DNA of 20,786 nucleotides from Dehalococcoidia bacterium UBA1328 (GTDB lineage: Bacteria > Chloroflexota > Dehalococcoidia > Lucifugimonadales > Lucifugimonadaceae). The notes beneath the pieces are model-generated. The model ran no database searches and had not been told where the DNA came from. It saw only the letters and a program-made list of their open reading frames with translations. The translations under genes and the position numbers were made by a program. This document shows positions 14,301 to 20,786 of this stretch, piece after piece (positions within the stretch are counted from its first letter, which is position 1; every line of letters starts with the position of its first letter). The stretch covers positions 1 through 20,786 of the forward strand of contig DBTA01000014.1 of assembly GCA_002306815.1 (NCBI GenBank). The letters are read 5' to 3'.

Positions 14301-15116
14301 TTCGCAGACGATATTACAGGTGACATGTCTGGCGAAAAGAAGGCTGCGCTCGGTCAGGTAAACGGCATTCGAGAGCTGACCACCAAGCGTGGCGACAAAT
14401 TTCTTTCTTTGAACCTAACTCTTCTCGATGGTGACATCGAAATGGTAGTCTGGCCGAACATTCTGGAACAAAACTCTGGACTCTGGGAGAATGGGAATTT
14501 TGTATCTGTCACGGGAGAAGTTCGCGAACGCTTTGGAAGAGTTTCTCTATCTGTAGAAACGGCCAACCAGTATCTGCTTAAAGGTGAAGGCCAGGCTGAG
14601 TCGCAAGCCGAGTCAGAACGCAATCAGCCTGCACCAGTGGTTCGAGCTGGTTTCAACGAAGCAAGTGAGCCTCGACCGGTACTGAACGACCCGATATTAA
14701 GTAAAAGCACTGGCACTATCAACGGCTCAGCGTCGACCGACGCTTGTACCCCAACCGATTCAATAAACGAAAATACGGTTCGACAGTACATCGAATCGAT
14801 ACCCGAGGACACTCCGCTGACAACAGAATCTGCCTCTCCTACCGACACCGATCACTCCATCGATACGCAGAGCGGTGGCCCCGTTTTGGTGCGCGTAAAA
14901 GAAACAGGTGACGCTGCCGACGACCGCTATCGTCTCGAGGACATCATGCGATTGTTCGTAGAGTTCTCAGGATCAGATCAGGCGATTCTCGAAATTGAAA
15001 CTGGCGACAAAATCGTTCGACTGGAGATGCCCTTCAAAGTTCAGTCAGGAACTCCGTTGAAGAGCCGCTTGCACGAGCTTCTCGGAGATGGAGCGGTACG
15101 CTCCGCCGTGGTTTAA
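11388..15116 (+). CDS. dnaE: DNA polymerase III alpha subunit (DnaE)
   Basis: This is the 1242-residue catalytic subunit of the replicative polymerase. The start at 11388 gives MTDQFVHLHNHSEYS, the usual DnaE opening. The PHP domain (about 1-275) retains metal-binding motifs H7-x-H9 and D42-H43, so it may be an active proofreading nuclease; no DnaQ-type exonuclease domain is present. The palm shows PDIDMDF with D396 and D398, matching E. coli D401 and D403. The fingers contain the classic GYGFNKAHAVSYAYIAYWTAY segment in two parts. Helix-hairpin-helix residues lie near 856-890 and the OB-fold near 982-1060. A Ser/Thr/Asp-rich linker of about 110 residues precedes a conserved C-terminal domain (about 1178-1242), making the protein somewhat longer than E. 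coli DnaE. Confidence 0.96.
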   Translation: MTDQFVHLHNHSEYSMLDGFSRLDDMVNRAAELEQPAIALTDHGNLHGAINFYQSATRAGIKPIIGVEGYVAGGPRSERNPQKRFPFHMTLLAQNRAGYQNLMKLVTASHIEGFYYRPRMDREIIEKYNEGIIILSGCPSGELARYIKNGDMEGAHETLEWYGNVFQDRYYLEMMMHDHVPEQAEINEQIIQLSNQTGLPMVVTNDSHYVRREDSDAQDILTCIQTNSNVKDPKRLHMEDTTYYLRSTAEMYAEWSHLPEALKNTVKIAESCELELTFGETHVPRYPTPQNKPSMEYLKELCYQGLHKRFDNPTDEYKERLDYELYIIEETKFPDYFLVCWDIFNFVNERGILSAVRGSAAASLVLYCLEVTQIDPLEADLFFERFLNIERREMPDIDMDFADDRREEVIKYCIDHYGRDHVAQIITFGTLGAKAAIRDTARALALPLDLSDKLAKMVPPTLNIKLADAIEESAELKSEINRNRDARELIDMALRIEGSVRHASTHAAAVVISEEPLTDFVPLQRSTSGKEDSSPTTQYSMHPVADVGLLKMDFLGLANLSILDQCVKLIAETTGEHMGVYDVPIDDQKAFEVLGEGDTFGVFQLESEGMRKNIKQLKPTTINDLAAMIALYRPGPMEHIGTFIEAKHGRAEISYPHEDLRELLEPTYGVLVYQDQVMLIAQAFGGYTLGEADILRKAMGKKKASVMQAEYEKFSKGALEKGYTKEQADTVFKLMEPFAGYGFNKAHAVSYAYIAYWTAYFKANYPTEYIAAVLDSASGNPEKVATAIREANRLNISVKPPSINYSRSGFTIERDADGNDAIRFGMAAVKNVGAGAVDPIVEIRLSAGLFKDIEDICRRVDSKSLNRRTLESLIRVGAFDEFGGRGNLLESVDRIISAVQRQTKLRDSGQTSMFDMLGDSVPTPMVEIEISGEDDTTDQERVMWERDLLGVELTQSPFTREMRQQPDNIVVFADDITGDMSGEKKAALGQVNGIRELTTKRGDKFLSLNLTLLDGDIEMVVWPNILEQNSGLWENGNFVSVTGEVRERFGRVSLSVETANQYLLKGEGQAESQAESERNQPAPVVRAGFNEASEPRPVLNDPILSKSTGTINGSASTDACTPTDSINENTVRQYIESIPEDTPLTTESASPTDTDHSIDTQSGGPVLVRVKETGDAADDRYRLEDIMRLFVEFSGSDQAILEIETGDKIVRLEMPFKVQSGTPLKSRLHELLGDGAVRSAVV

Positions 15117-15132
15117 TTCACGCCACAATGAA

Positions 15133-15378
15133 ATGCAGTGGGAAGTACTAACAACCGCTCCAAACCAACTAATCGCTGAGTCATGGTGCAGTCTAATTCG
15201 CTCTGCGGGCATAGACTGTAAGCTCCAACCTGGAGACGCCGTTGGGTTTCTCGGAGTGTCCGTATTTCCGGTGCGATTGATGGTTAGTGCGTCCGATGTC
15301 GAATCAGCTCAGGAAATATTAGACACTTACGTTACGATCGGGACAGATTCGTCAGAGCTTACCGAAAAACTCGATTAA
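15133..15378 (+). CDS. Small DUF2007-like (putative signal-transducing) protein
   Basis: The 81-residue product begins MQWEVLTTAPNQLIAESWCSLIRSAG if split at the second half, and ends in a segment with 'VRLMVSASDVESAQEIL'. This arrangement (strand, helix, strand, then V-x-V..-D...A..IL) fits the DUF2007 family of small cytoplasmic domains, whose function is unknown. It lies 16 bases after dnaE on the same strand. An earlier ATG at 15088 would overlap the dnaE end by 29 bases and add 15 unlikely residues, so I chose 15133; neither start has a convincing ribosome site. The stop is part of the palindrome TCGATTAATCGA (15371-15382), 15 bases from the convergent methyltransferase gene. Confidence 0.72.
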   Translation: MQWEVLTTAPNQLIAESWCSLIRSAGIDCKLQPGDAVGFLGVSVFPVRLMVSASDVESAQEILDTYVTIGTDSSELTEKLD

Positions 15379-15393
15379 TCGAAGCCGCAGTAA

Positions 15394-15918
15394 CTAACGA
15401 TTCGCTTCCATTTGGAGCAGTCGAGCTTTCAAAGGCAATCCCGCACCTCCAAAACCGTGCAAAGTTCCGTTCGCGCCTATAACTCGGTGACACGGAACCA
15501 GCAAAGCAAGTTTATTTCGCGCCATGGCCTGGCCCGCACCACGTGCAGCCTTTAAGTTACCTGCCTGCTCTGCAATCCAAACGTAACTGCGAGTTTCTCC
15601 GGGAGGTATGGATCGGCAAGCATCCCACGCTTTCCTGAAAAACGGAGTTGCCGTACGTGTATCGATCGGAATACCAGCAAGATCAATGTCCTCCCCAGCG
15701 CAGTAGGCGGTGATCAACTTTCGACCATCGACAAGCTCTTCTGGTACATGCTCTGCTTCATTAATCTCAGGCTGAACAACGTCGAGTGCAGCTTCAGGCG
15801 TCGATTCAGGCAAACTCGCACGGACGATTCCTTGCTGACTCCCAACAATGGCGACCCACCCCATGTCCGTTTCGAACACGTCGTAAGTTAGTTGATCAGT
15901 TTTTGACTGGGTGATCAT
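15394..15918 (-). CDS. ogt: Methylated-DNA--[protein]-cysteine S-methyltransferase (MGMT/Ogt family)
   Basis: Proteins of this family repair O6-alkylguanine by moving the alkyl group to an active-site cysteine, a one-time reaction. The 174-residue protein has the hallmark PCHRVIG at 142-148 with acceptor Cys143, and the preceding helix-turn-helix region TATPFFRKAWDACRSIPPGETRSYVWIAEQAG (two parts, about 89-120). The expected arginine-finger region, AARGAGQAMARN, follows. The N-terminal domain is the shortish Ogt type without an Ada activator module. The ATG is preceded by AGGA at 15927-15930, eight bases away. It lies 24 bases downstream of the DUF4129-type gene on the same strand and could share its transcript, although no functional link is evident. 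The gene symbol is a family-level choice. Confidence 0.93.
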   Translation of the reverse strand: MITQSKTDQLTYDVFETDMGWVAIVGSQQGIVRASLPESTPEAALDVVQPEINEAEHVPEELVDGRKLITAYCAGEDIDLAGIPIDTRTATPFFRKAWDACRSIPPGETRSYVWIAEQAGNLKAARGAGQAMARNKLALLVPCHRVIGANGTLHGFGGAGLPLKARLLQMEANR

Positions 15919-15942
15919 TTATACGTTCCTACTTTTGCCGAG

Positions 15943-16503
15943 CTAGGGACCGATTCCACCAAGTTGTCTGATCCTGTGTACAACAAGCGCTAGTGCTACC
16001 TTGCGCCATGCTCGGGTCAGTTGTTTTTCATAATCATCAGGCCGATCTGTACTTCCGACAGGCCCAGAATACACTCGTCGTTGGAATTCGATTGCAATGT
16101 GTGTCGCAGGTTCCATCGCATCGACAGTGCGACCACCGAGATTCGTGGCAAATTCGATCGAAGTTTCGTTAGGCCGTCGCTTCATGCCCAAAAGCCACGC
16201 TATTCTCGACATTCTCGCGTATGCTCGGGTTGGTGCGTCCATTTTGCGCAAACTCAGCCACCATAAGAACATTCCGACCAGAACCAACCCTATGACTCCG
16301 CCTGCCCATGCGAACGGTCGCAATGGGAATACGAAGTCATCGCCAGTCTCAGAGTCTGATCTTGCGGGAATATTGCCACCTTTCAGTGCAACGAGTACAA
16401 GTTCAACAGTATCGCTTTTGCCTTCGATTACCTTGCTGATGTTTTCAATCAGACAGTTGATAAGCGTTCTTGAATCAGCCGTAATAGGCACACAAATCTC
16501 CAT
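15943..16503 (-). CDS. DUF4129-like single-pass membrane protein
   Basis: The C-terminal part resembles DUF4129, the cytoplasmic tail usually fused to bacterial membrane transglutaminase-like proteins. Recognisable pieces are YARMSRIAWLLGMKRRPNETSIEFA, split around the 'LG..RRP.ET..E' signature, then EFQRRVYSG and AWRKV. A transmembrane segment (WAGGVIGLVLVGMFLWWLSL) precedes it, and the N-terminal 60 residues are presumably outside. No transglutaminase core is present, so this is either a naturally short relative or the 3' remnant of a longer gene. I chose ATG at 16503 because AAGG lies six bases upstream; the frame stays open to a TTG at 16578, giving 211 residues. It lies between the coiled-coil lipoprotein gene and the methyltransferase gene, all on the minus strand. 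Confidence 0.68.
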   Translation of the reverse strand: MEICVPITADSRTLINCLIENISKVIEGKSDTVELVLVALKGGNIPARSDSETGDDFVFPLRPFAWAGGVIGLVLVGMFLWWLSLRKMDAPTRAYARMSRIAWLLGMKRRPNETSIEFATNLGGRTVDAMEPATHIAIEFQRRVYSGPVGSTDRPDDYEKQLTRAWRKVALALVVHRIRQLGGIGP

Positions 16504-16678
16504 TGTTTGCCTTAGTTCGTGGCGCGTATAGACGGTGGGTATAACGGCAGCTAACCGACGCTGAACCCAACTATCCAAGTAATCCCCACAACGGCTGGAA
16601 TAACGACAAATCGGATGATGTTTGTCGTCTTGGAATCGCCTACCTATTCGAAACTATTGGCTGACGAGGTGCCTATCG

Positions 16679-19354
16679 CTAATCAGGCTGCTCTGTTTCA
16701 TCTGGACCATCACCTGGGCCATCACTCGGTCCTGGTCCGTCAGAACCACCACCTATGGGTAAGTCCAAGAATGAATCGAAGCTACCTATCCCACCTTGTT
16801 TTTCCATTTCTTCCGCGTTTTCTAAAGCGCCAGAAATGACATTCAAAACACCAAACTCAGCCTGACGATCGAGTACCCTAACTCTCTTCTCAACTTCCTT
16901 GATCTGAGTTTTTAGAGCTTCTTGTTCATCGTAAACGGCTGCTAGCGAAATCCATTTTGCTTCAATTTCTTCGTCGAGTTCTTGAGCGGCATCTTCGAGT
17001 GGAGCCATGCTCTGCTCCCTAAGGTTATCTACTTCTTCATCTAGCTCGGCAAGCCTTTGTTCTCGTTCGTCCTCAAATGCGTTGTCGATTTCCATGTACT
17101 GGCGTTCAATCTCGTTCCGTTGATCATTGAGTTCCCACATTTGATCTTCAAGAGCCTGAAATTTGTCTTGCATTTCATTCTCAACTTCTCTACGTAGGTC
17201 ATTGATCTGATCTTCGACTTGTCGCCTAGATTCTTCCGCCCACTTTTCGTATTCAGGCCAAGCAGTTTCTTCGTATTCACGTCTAGCTTTGTCTATTGGA
17301 TCTCGTTTTTCTTCAATAGGCGCTAATTGGCTAAAGAGAAGCATTCGTTCTTTTTCTAGAACCATCTGCTGCTTGCGTAAGGGTCGTTGTTCGTTATTAA
17401 TTTCTTTTTGTTGATCTTGTAGAGGATCAATCTGGTTATCTTCTATGTCCCTTTGTTGGGCTCTGATTTCCTTAGATCTGGCTTCCTTATTTTTGTGTTG
17501 TAATTGCTCTTGTTTTTCGAGGGCCCTTGCCTCATCTTCCAAAAGCCTTATCTGATCTTCAAGCGTGGTGACAGTGATGTCCTTTGTGCTATCGGTCATA
17601 TTCTGTTCTTCGTCTATCTGCAATAAGGTAAGACGCAGCAATTCATCCGCTTGATTAACCCGTTGATCGAATTCGGATTCGGCCTGATCTATGTTTACAG
17701 TTGCTCCTGCATTCGCAGACTGCTCTTGTAATGTGGCCAACTCTGTGCTGAAGTTCGCTTCAAGTTCTCTGAGAATCGATTCGTATTCCTGTTGCTCAGT
17801 ATATGTAGCACTCAATTCCGGGTTTGATTCAATATCCCCAGATGCCTCTGAAGCCGCGTACTGTGACTCCAAATCGTCTACTCTTGCCTCAAGCGATGCA
17901 ACAGTCTGTTCCAGATTTGTGTAGTCAGGATTCGGTTGATCTTCCGTAGTAATTGTTGATGGTGTATTTGCAACGATCAACGCAGCTGCCCCTACCTCAG
18001 CCTGCGCCGCATCAACGGCTGCTTGAGCATCTGCACGCGCTGGGTTCGGGTTGCCTTCCGCATCTAGTTCAGCTTCCGCATCTCGTGTAGCAGTTGCGGA
18101 TGCTAAGACCGTCTGTGCGTTTGTAAGATTCGTAGCAGCCGCAACCATGTCAGGATTTTCTATCTCCTGGCCCTCGATAAATTGCGCAGTGTTTTGTAGA
18201 TTCTCTTTCGCACTGTCAAGATCAGCTCTGGCACTCTCAAGCTCAGCTAGTACAAGACTACTGCCAGAGCCACCTCCACCACTTTGGAGCGAATTTACTT
18301 TGGACTTTGCTTCATTGAGTAGACCTTGGAAATAATCTCTCTGCGTGTTGTATTGGTCTCTAAGAGTTGTGATCTTTTCTGAGGCGTTTGCACCAACCTG
18401 AGCTTGTTCAGCCTGAGAGTAACTGGCAGAACGGTCTTCGTTGATTTTGTTTAAAGTTTGTTCATGAAATTCCTGCGCTTGGTTACGTCTAGCTTCTCTC
18501 TCAGCCCAATCGACTTCTTGGGCACCTTGTTGCTCGTCCCATGCGATCCTTAGTTGATCTTGCATGTCTCGGATCTGCGCGTACTTTGCTTCTCTAAGCT
18601 CTGCGTAGTCAGTATCGGATTCAGCTTCCCAAACCTCTCTCTCCAAATCCCATAATTCCTCAAGCTGCTCCCAAAGCGGATCGAGTTGCTCTTCCAGTTC
18701 CATTCTTCGCATTTCGAGATCCATCTGAGTTAAGTTGATTTCCATGTTCAGAGTCTCTATTTCACGCTCTTTGTCACGGAGTTCAGATAGCTCGTCCTCT
18801 ATCGCTTGCCACTGGTCATCGAATACTTCAAATCCGGCATCGACTTCATCTCGCTTGGATTTAGACTGATCTTCCCATTCCCTCCACATATCCCCTGATT
18901 GATCGTCCATCTGCTGCCATACGTCTTGTTGGCCTCGATCTAATTCTCGCCTTTGTTTTTCAAGTTCTTCGTATTGATCTTCTAGCTCTCTAACCTGTTC
19001 TTCGAGCGCTTCAAAGTATTTATCTTTAGCGTCCTCTTCGTCTTCAAAAACGATTGAGTAACGATCTTCCATCTCTCTTTCGAAGTCATCCGCTATATTT
19101 CGAGCTTCGTCGTATAAATTCTCTCGCTCTGCTTCGAGCCGATTTATTTCTGATTCCAATGGTCGGATTGAGTTTGAGAGTTCATCAAGTTGTTCAAGAA
19201 GTGGCTCTAGTTCTTCAGATTGAATAATCAGTACCTGCTCCTTAAGCTCGAGAGCTTCGGAGGCGGCTTCGGTGTCTACTAGCCCACAAGCAAATAGCAC
19301 CATTGCCAATGGCAAGACGAATAAAGATTTTTTACGGTTGATCAAGTTGAACAT
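16679..19354 (-). CDS. Large coiled-coil lipoprotein
   Basis: The 891-residue product has a basic N-terminus (NRKKS), a short hydrophobic core and a lipobox LFAC, so Cys23, the only cysteine in the protein, should be lipidated. Nearly everything from 35 to 850 is predicted helix. Glu/Gln/Arg-rich coiled-coil arms (about 35-355 and 560-830) flank an Ala/Asp-rich middle (370-555) that starts after a flexible GGGGSGSS patch at 359-366. Pro-Leu or Pro-Ile breaks recur at residues 51, 65, 226, 644, 658, 679, 686 and 785. Tryptophans are unusually frequent for a coil, and the tail is Gly/Pro/Asp-rich (867-891). No homologous family is recognised. A spacer, tether or envelope-linked filament is possible but unproven. 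Its base composition is A+T-richer than most of the window. Confidence 0.85.
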   Translation of the reverse strand: MFNLINRKKSLFVLPLAMVLFACGLVDTEAASEALELKEQVLIIQSEELEPLLEQLDELSNSIRPLESEINRLEAERENLYDEARNIADDFEREMEDRYSIVFEDEEDAKDKYFEALEEQVRELEDQYEELEKQRRELDRGQQDVWQQMDDQSGDMWREWEDQSKSKRDEVDAGFEVFDDQWQAIEDELSELRDKEREIETLNMEINLTQMDLEMRRMELEEQLDPLWEQLEELWDLEREVWEAESDTDYAELREAKYAQIRDMQDQLRIAWDEQQGAQEVDWAEREARRNQAQEFHEQTLNKINEDRSASYSQAEQAQVGANASEKITTLRDQYNTQRDYFQGLLNEAKSKVNSLQSGGGGSGSSLVLAELESARADLDSAKENLQNTAQFIEGQEIENPDMVAAATNLTNAQTVLASATATRDAEAELDAEGNPNPARADAQAAVDAAQAEVGAAALIVANTPSTITTEDQPNPDYTNLEQTVASLEARVDDLESQYAASEASGDIESNPELSATYTEQQEYESILRELEANFSTELATLQEQSANAGATVNIDQAESEFDQRVNQADELLRLTLLQIDEEQNMTDSTKDITVTTLEDQIRLLEDEARALEKQEQLQHKNKEARSKEIRAQQRDIEDNQIDPLQDQQKEINNEQRPLRKQQMVLEKERMLLFSQLAPIEEKRDPIDKARREYEETAWPEYEKWAEESRRQVEDQINDLRREVENEMQDKFQALEDQMWELNDQRNEIERQYMEIDNAFEDEREQRLAELDEEVDNLREQSMAPLEDAAQELDEEIEAKWISLAAVYDEQEALKTQIKEVEKRVRVLDRQAEFGVLNVISGALENAEEMEKQGGIGSFDSFLDLPIGGGSDGPGPSDGPGDGPDETEQPD

Positions 19355-19587
19355 CCAAGATTAAGTCTGATAGTGACATGACAATAGATCTGCCGCTGTC
19401 AGCGGGTTAGCTATGCTAGCGACCCATAAGTATAAAACTAGCTACTCAAAAAAGCCGCTGAGGTTTTAGGTATAGCTCACGAAAAAACTCCGCATTTCTG
19501 TGAGCACTCTCTGAGTTTAAATCAAGTGTGCTTTACAGTTGAGAATTCGAACCTCCGCCACCCCGTTTTATAGGAATTTAATTTGGA
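19355..19587. other. Divergent spacer with small hairpins and a tRNA-end-like fragment
   Basis: No gene is seen in these 233 bases, which must hold promoters for the two divergent genes. CCGCT/AGCGG forms a hairpin with a three-base loop at 19393-19405, followed by GCTA-TGC-TAGC. CTCAC and GTGAG pair around 19477-19505. Bases 19546-19564 resemble a tRNA or tmRNA 3' end (T-loop TTCGA followed by a C-rich acceptor side), but no complete RNA folds on either strand. Confidence 0.35.
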
Positions 19588-20748
19588 ATGACTACCAAAA
19601 GTCTCAATCCTCCAAGAATCACAAATCTTGATTTCATCAGAGGGGTTGCGTTACTAGGAATACTGATGATCAATTCCGTTGTTTTCGGGCTTCCCTTGTC
19701 AGCACTTTCCAATCCATCCTCTGCTGGTCATGACGGCATGATTGACTGGACGATAGTCATCATTTCTGACCTATTTTTCAACCAAAAAATGATGGGGCTT
19801 TTTTCACTGCTTTTTGGGGCAGGCATAGTCTTATTTCTTGAATCAGCCCGCAATCGTCAACACGCCAGGCCTCGATTACTGAGTTTTCGACGCAATTTTC
19901 TGCTATTAGTTTTCGGCTTGATTCATATCTCATTTATCTGGAAGGGAGATGTCTTAACGCTCTATGCGATATGCGCTCCAATAATCATTATTTTGTGTAA
20001 CCGTGGCTTATGGAAACTAATTTCTCTGAGCGCATTATGCATGTTGCTGCCAGTAGTTCTTTCGTTTTTTATGCAATCTATGTTCGATTCTCAAGGGAAT
20101 CTTATAGATGCCCTAAGGGACCCAGATGCCTCCAAAACATGGAATCTTGGATTAGGTAAATTCTGGTTTAAGGAAGCGGAAAAAGCAGGAGACTTAGTCT
20201 CGTTATTTTTTATCGTTGATGGATTTTTGAGAGCTCTAGGAATGATGCTTTTAGGGGTGGTTTTATACCGACTCAATGTGATCCAAGGAACATTAGATCC
20301 AAAGACTTATCGAAGAATGGCTATATTCGGCCTACTTATTGGATTGCCAATAACACTTGGCGGTACGCTTTGGATGATTTCTGAAAATTACAGCCCAGGA
20401 TTAGCTTATTTAGGCGGAATACCAAATAAACTGGGGATAGTTCCTTTAGTTCTCGCTTATGTCGGGATTCTTTCTTTACTTGATAAGCGGATCTCCAACG
20501 AGATTTCCTCTCGAATACGGGCATGTGGCAGGATGGCTTTCACAAATTATTTGTTGCAAAGCATATTGGGCGTCCTTTTCTTCACAGTTCTGTTCGAACA
20601 TAGAGATTTCGCTAGAAAAGAAATTGTGATCTTCGTAGTCGCTGTATGGGCAATACAGTTGCTTTATTCCAAAATTTGGTTGGACAATTTTCGTTTCGGA
20701 CCAATGGAATGGTTTTGGAGAAAATTGACCTACAAATCAATTTTTTGA
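19588..20748 (+). CDS. DUF418 (YeiB-like) integral membrane protein
   Basis: This 386-residue inner-membrane protein has about ten hydrophobic segments. The N-terminal LDFIRGVALLGILMIN (14-29) and FSLLFGAGI (72-80) are the first conserved blocks of the DUF418 family. GRMAFTNYLLQS (314-325) and GPMEWFWRKLTY (371-382) are its C-terminal signatures. The family includes E. coli YeiB, whose role is unknown; a link to acyl- or small-molecule transfer at the membrane has been suggested by distant similarity to acyltransferase-3 proteins, which I treat as speculation. The ATG at 19588 is preceded by AGGA twelve bases away, a longer spacing than ideal. The gene is A+T-richer (25/60 in a sampled line) than the left part and is transcribed away from the coiled-coil lipoprotein gene. 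Confidence 0.9.
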   Translation: MTTKSLNPPRITNLDFIRGVALLGILMINSVVFGLPLSALSNPSSAGHDGMIDWTIVIISDLFFNQKMMGLFSLLFGAGIVLFLESARNRQHARPRLLSFRRNFLLLVFGLIHISFIWKGDVLTLYAICAPIIIILCNRGLWKLISLSALCMLLPVVLSFFMQSMFDSQGNLIDALRDPDASKTWNLGLGKFWFKEAEKAGDLVSLFFIVDGFLRALGMMLLGVVLYRLNVIQGTLDPKTYRRMAIFGLLIGLPITLGGTLWMISENYSPGLAYLGGIPNKLGIVPLVLAYVGILSLLDKRISNEISSRIRACGRMAFTNYLLQSILGVLFFTVLFEHRDFARKEIVIFVVAVWAIQLLYSKIWLDNFRFGPMEWFWRKLTYKSIF

Positions 20749-20786
20749 TAGTAAAAAGAGTCAGCGTCAAACAAAAAGGGAAGTGC

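Noticed and set aside
16097..16531. 144-codon plus-strand frame
   Set aside because: It is antisense to the DUF4129-like gene, whose TM segment and motifs are convincing.
16690..16760. Tandem GGNCCATC-like repeats
   Set aside because: They encode the Gly/Pro/Asp tail of the coiled-coil lipoprotein and need no separate explanation.
19541..19565. Functional tRNA or tmRNA gene
   Set aside because: Only the T-loop and acceptor-like end are present; no anticodon arm or matching 5' acceptor strand is found on either strand.

Overview
The window is a compact, gene-dense bacterial segment of roughly 50% G+C over most of its length. It becomes visibly A+T-richer in the last about 4 kb: sampled 60-base lines give 31/60 G+C in dnaE and 30/60 in fabI, against 21/60 and 25/60 in the two right-hand genes. 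Tandem enolase-superfamily (galactonate-dehydratase-like) paralogues, a Thr-Pro-rich 'TPTATP' linker behind a lipobox and an InhA-like FabI together suggest a Chloroflexota bacterium, possibly of the marine SAR202/Dehalococcoidia type. That assignment is inference; no rRNA gene is present to settle it.

Left part (1-5767): the last 12 codons of one enolase-superfamily gene, then a complete paralogue. A 359-base spacer follows, with a palindromic dispersed-repeat-like element and a second structured segment. Next come fabI (enoyl-ACP reductase) with a FlK-like hot-dog thioesterase 25 bases downstream, a divergently placed site-2-protease-type membrane metalloprotease with CBS domains, and an MFS transporter.

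Centre (5775-11063, minus strand): a four-gene unit with overlapping or closely spaced genes, namely an OmpR-like response regulator, a membrane histidine kinase with almost no extracellular sensor, a TP-rich lipoprotein with an Ig-like domain, and a 959-residue exported protein made of about nine DUF5666-like beta modules plus a coiled coil. A hairpin separates it from the convergent MFS gene. I read it as a cell-envelope signalling/surface-protein operon, and it is the most unusual system here.

Right part (11388-20786): dnaE (replicative DNA polymerase III alpha subunit with an intact-looking PHP domain), a small DUF2007-like protein, then on the minus strand an O6-methylguanine-DNA methyltransferase-family protein, a DUF4129-type membrane protein without a transglutaminase core, and an 891-residue coiled-coil lipoprotein. 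The window ends with a DUF418 (YeiB-like) membrane protein on the plus strand. Just before that last gene lies a short piece resembling a tRNA/tmRNA 3' end, in the A+T-richer part, so a former insertion boundary is possible.
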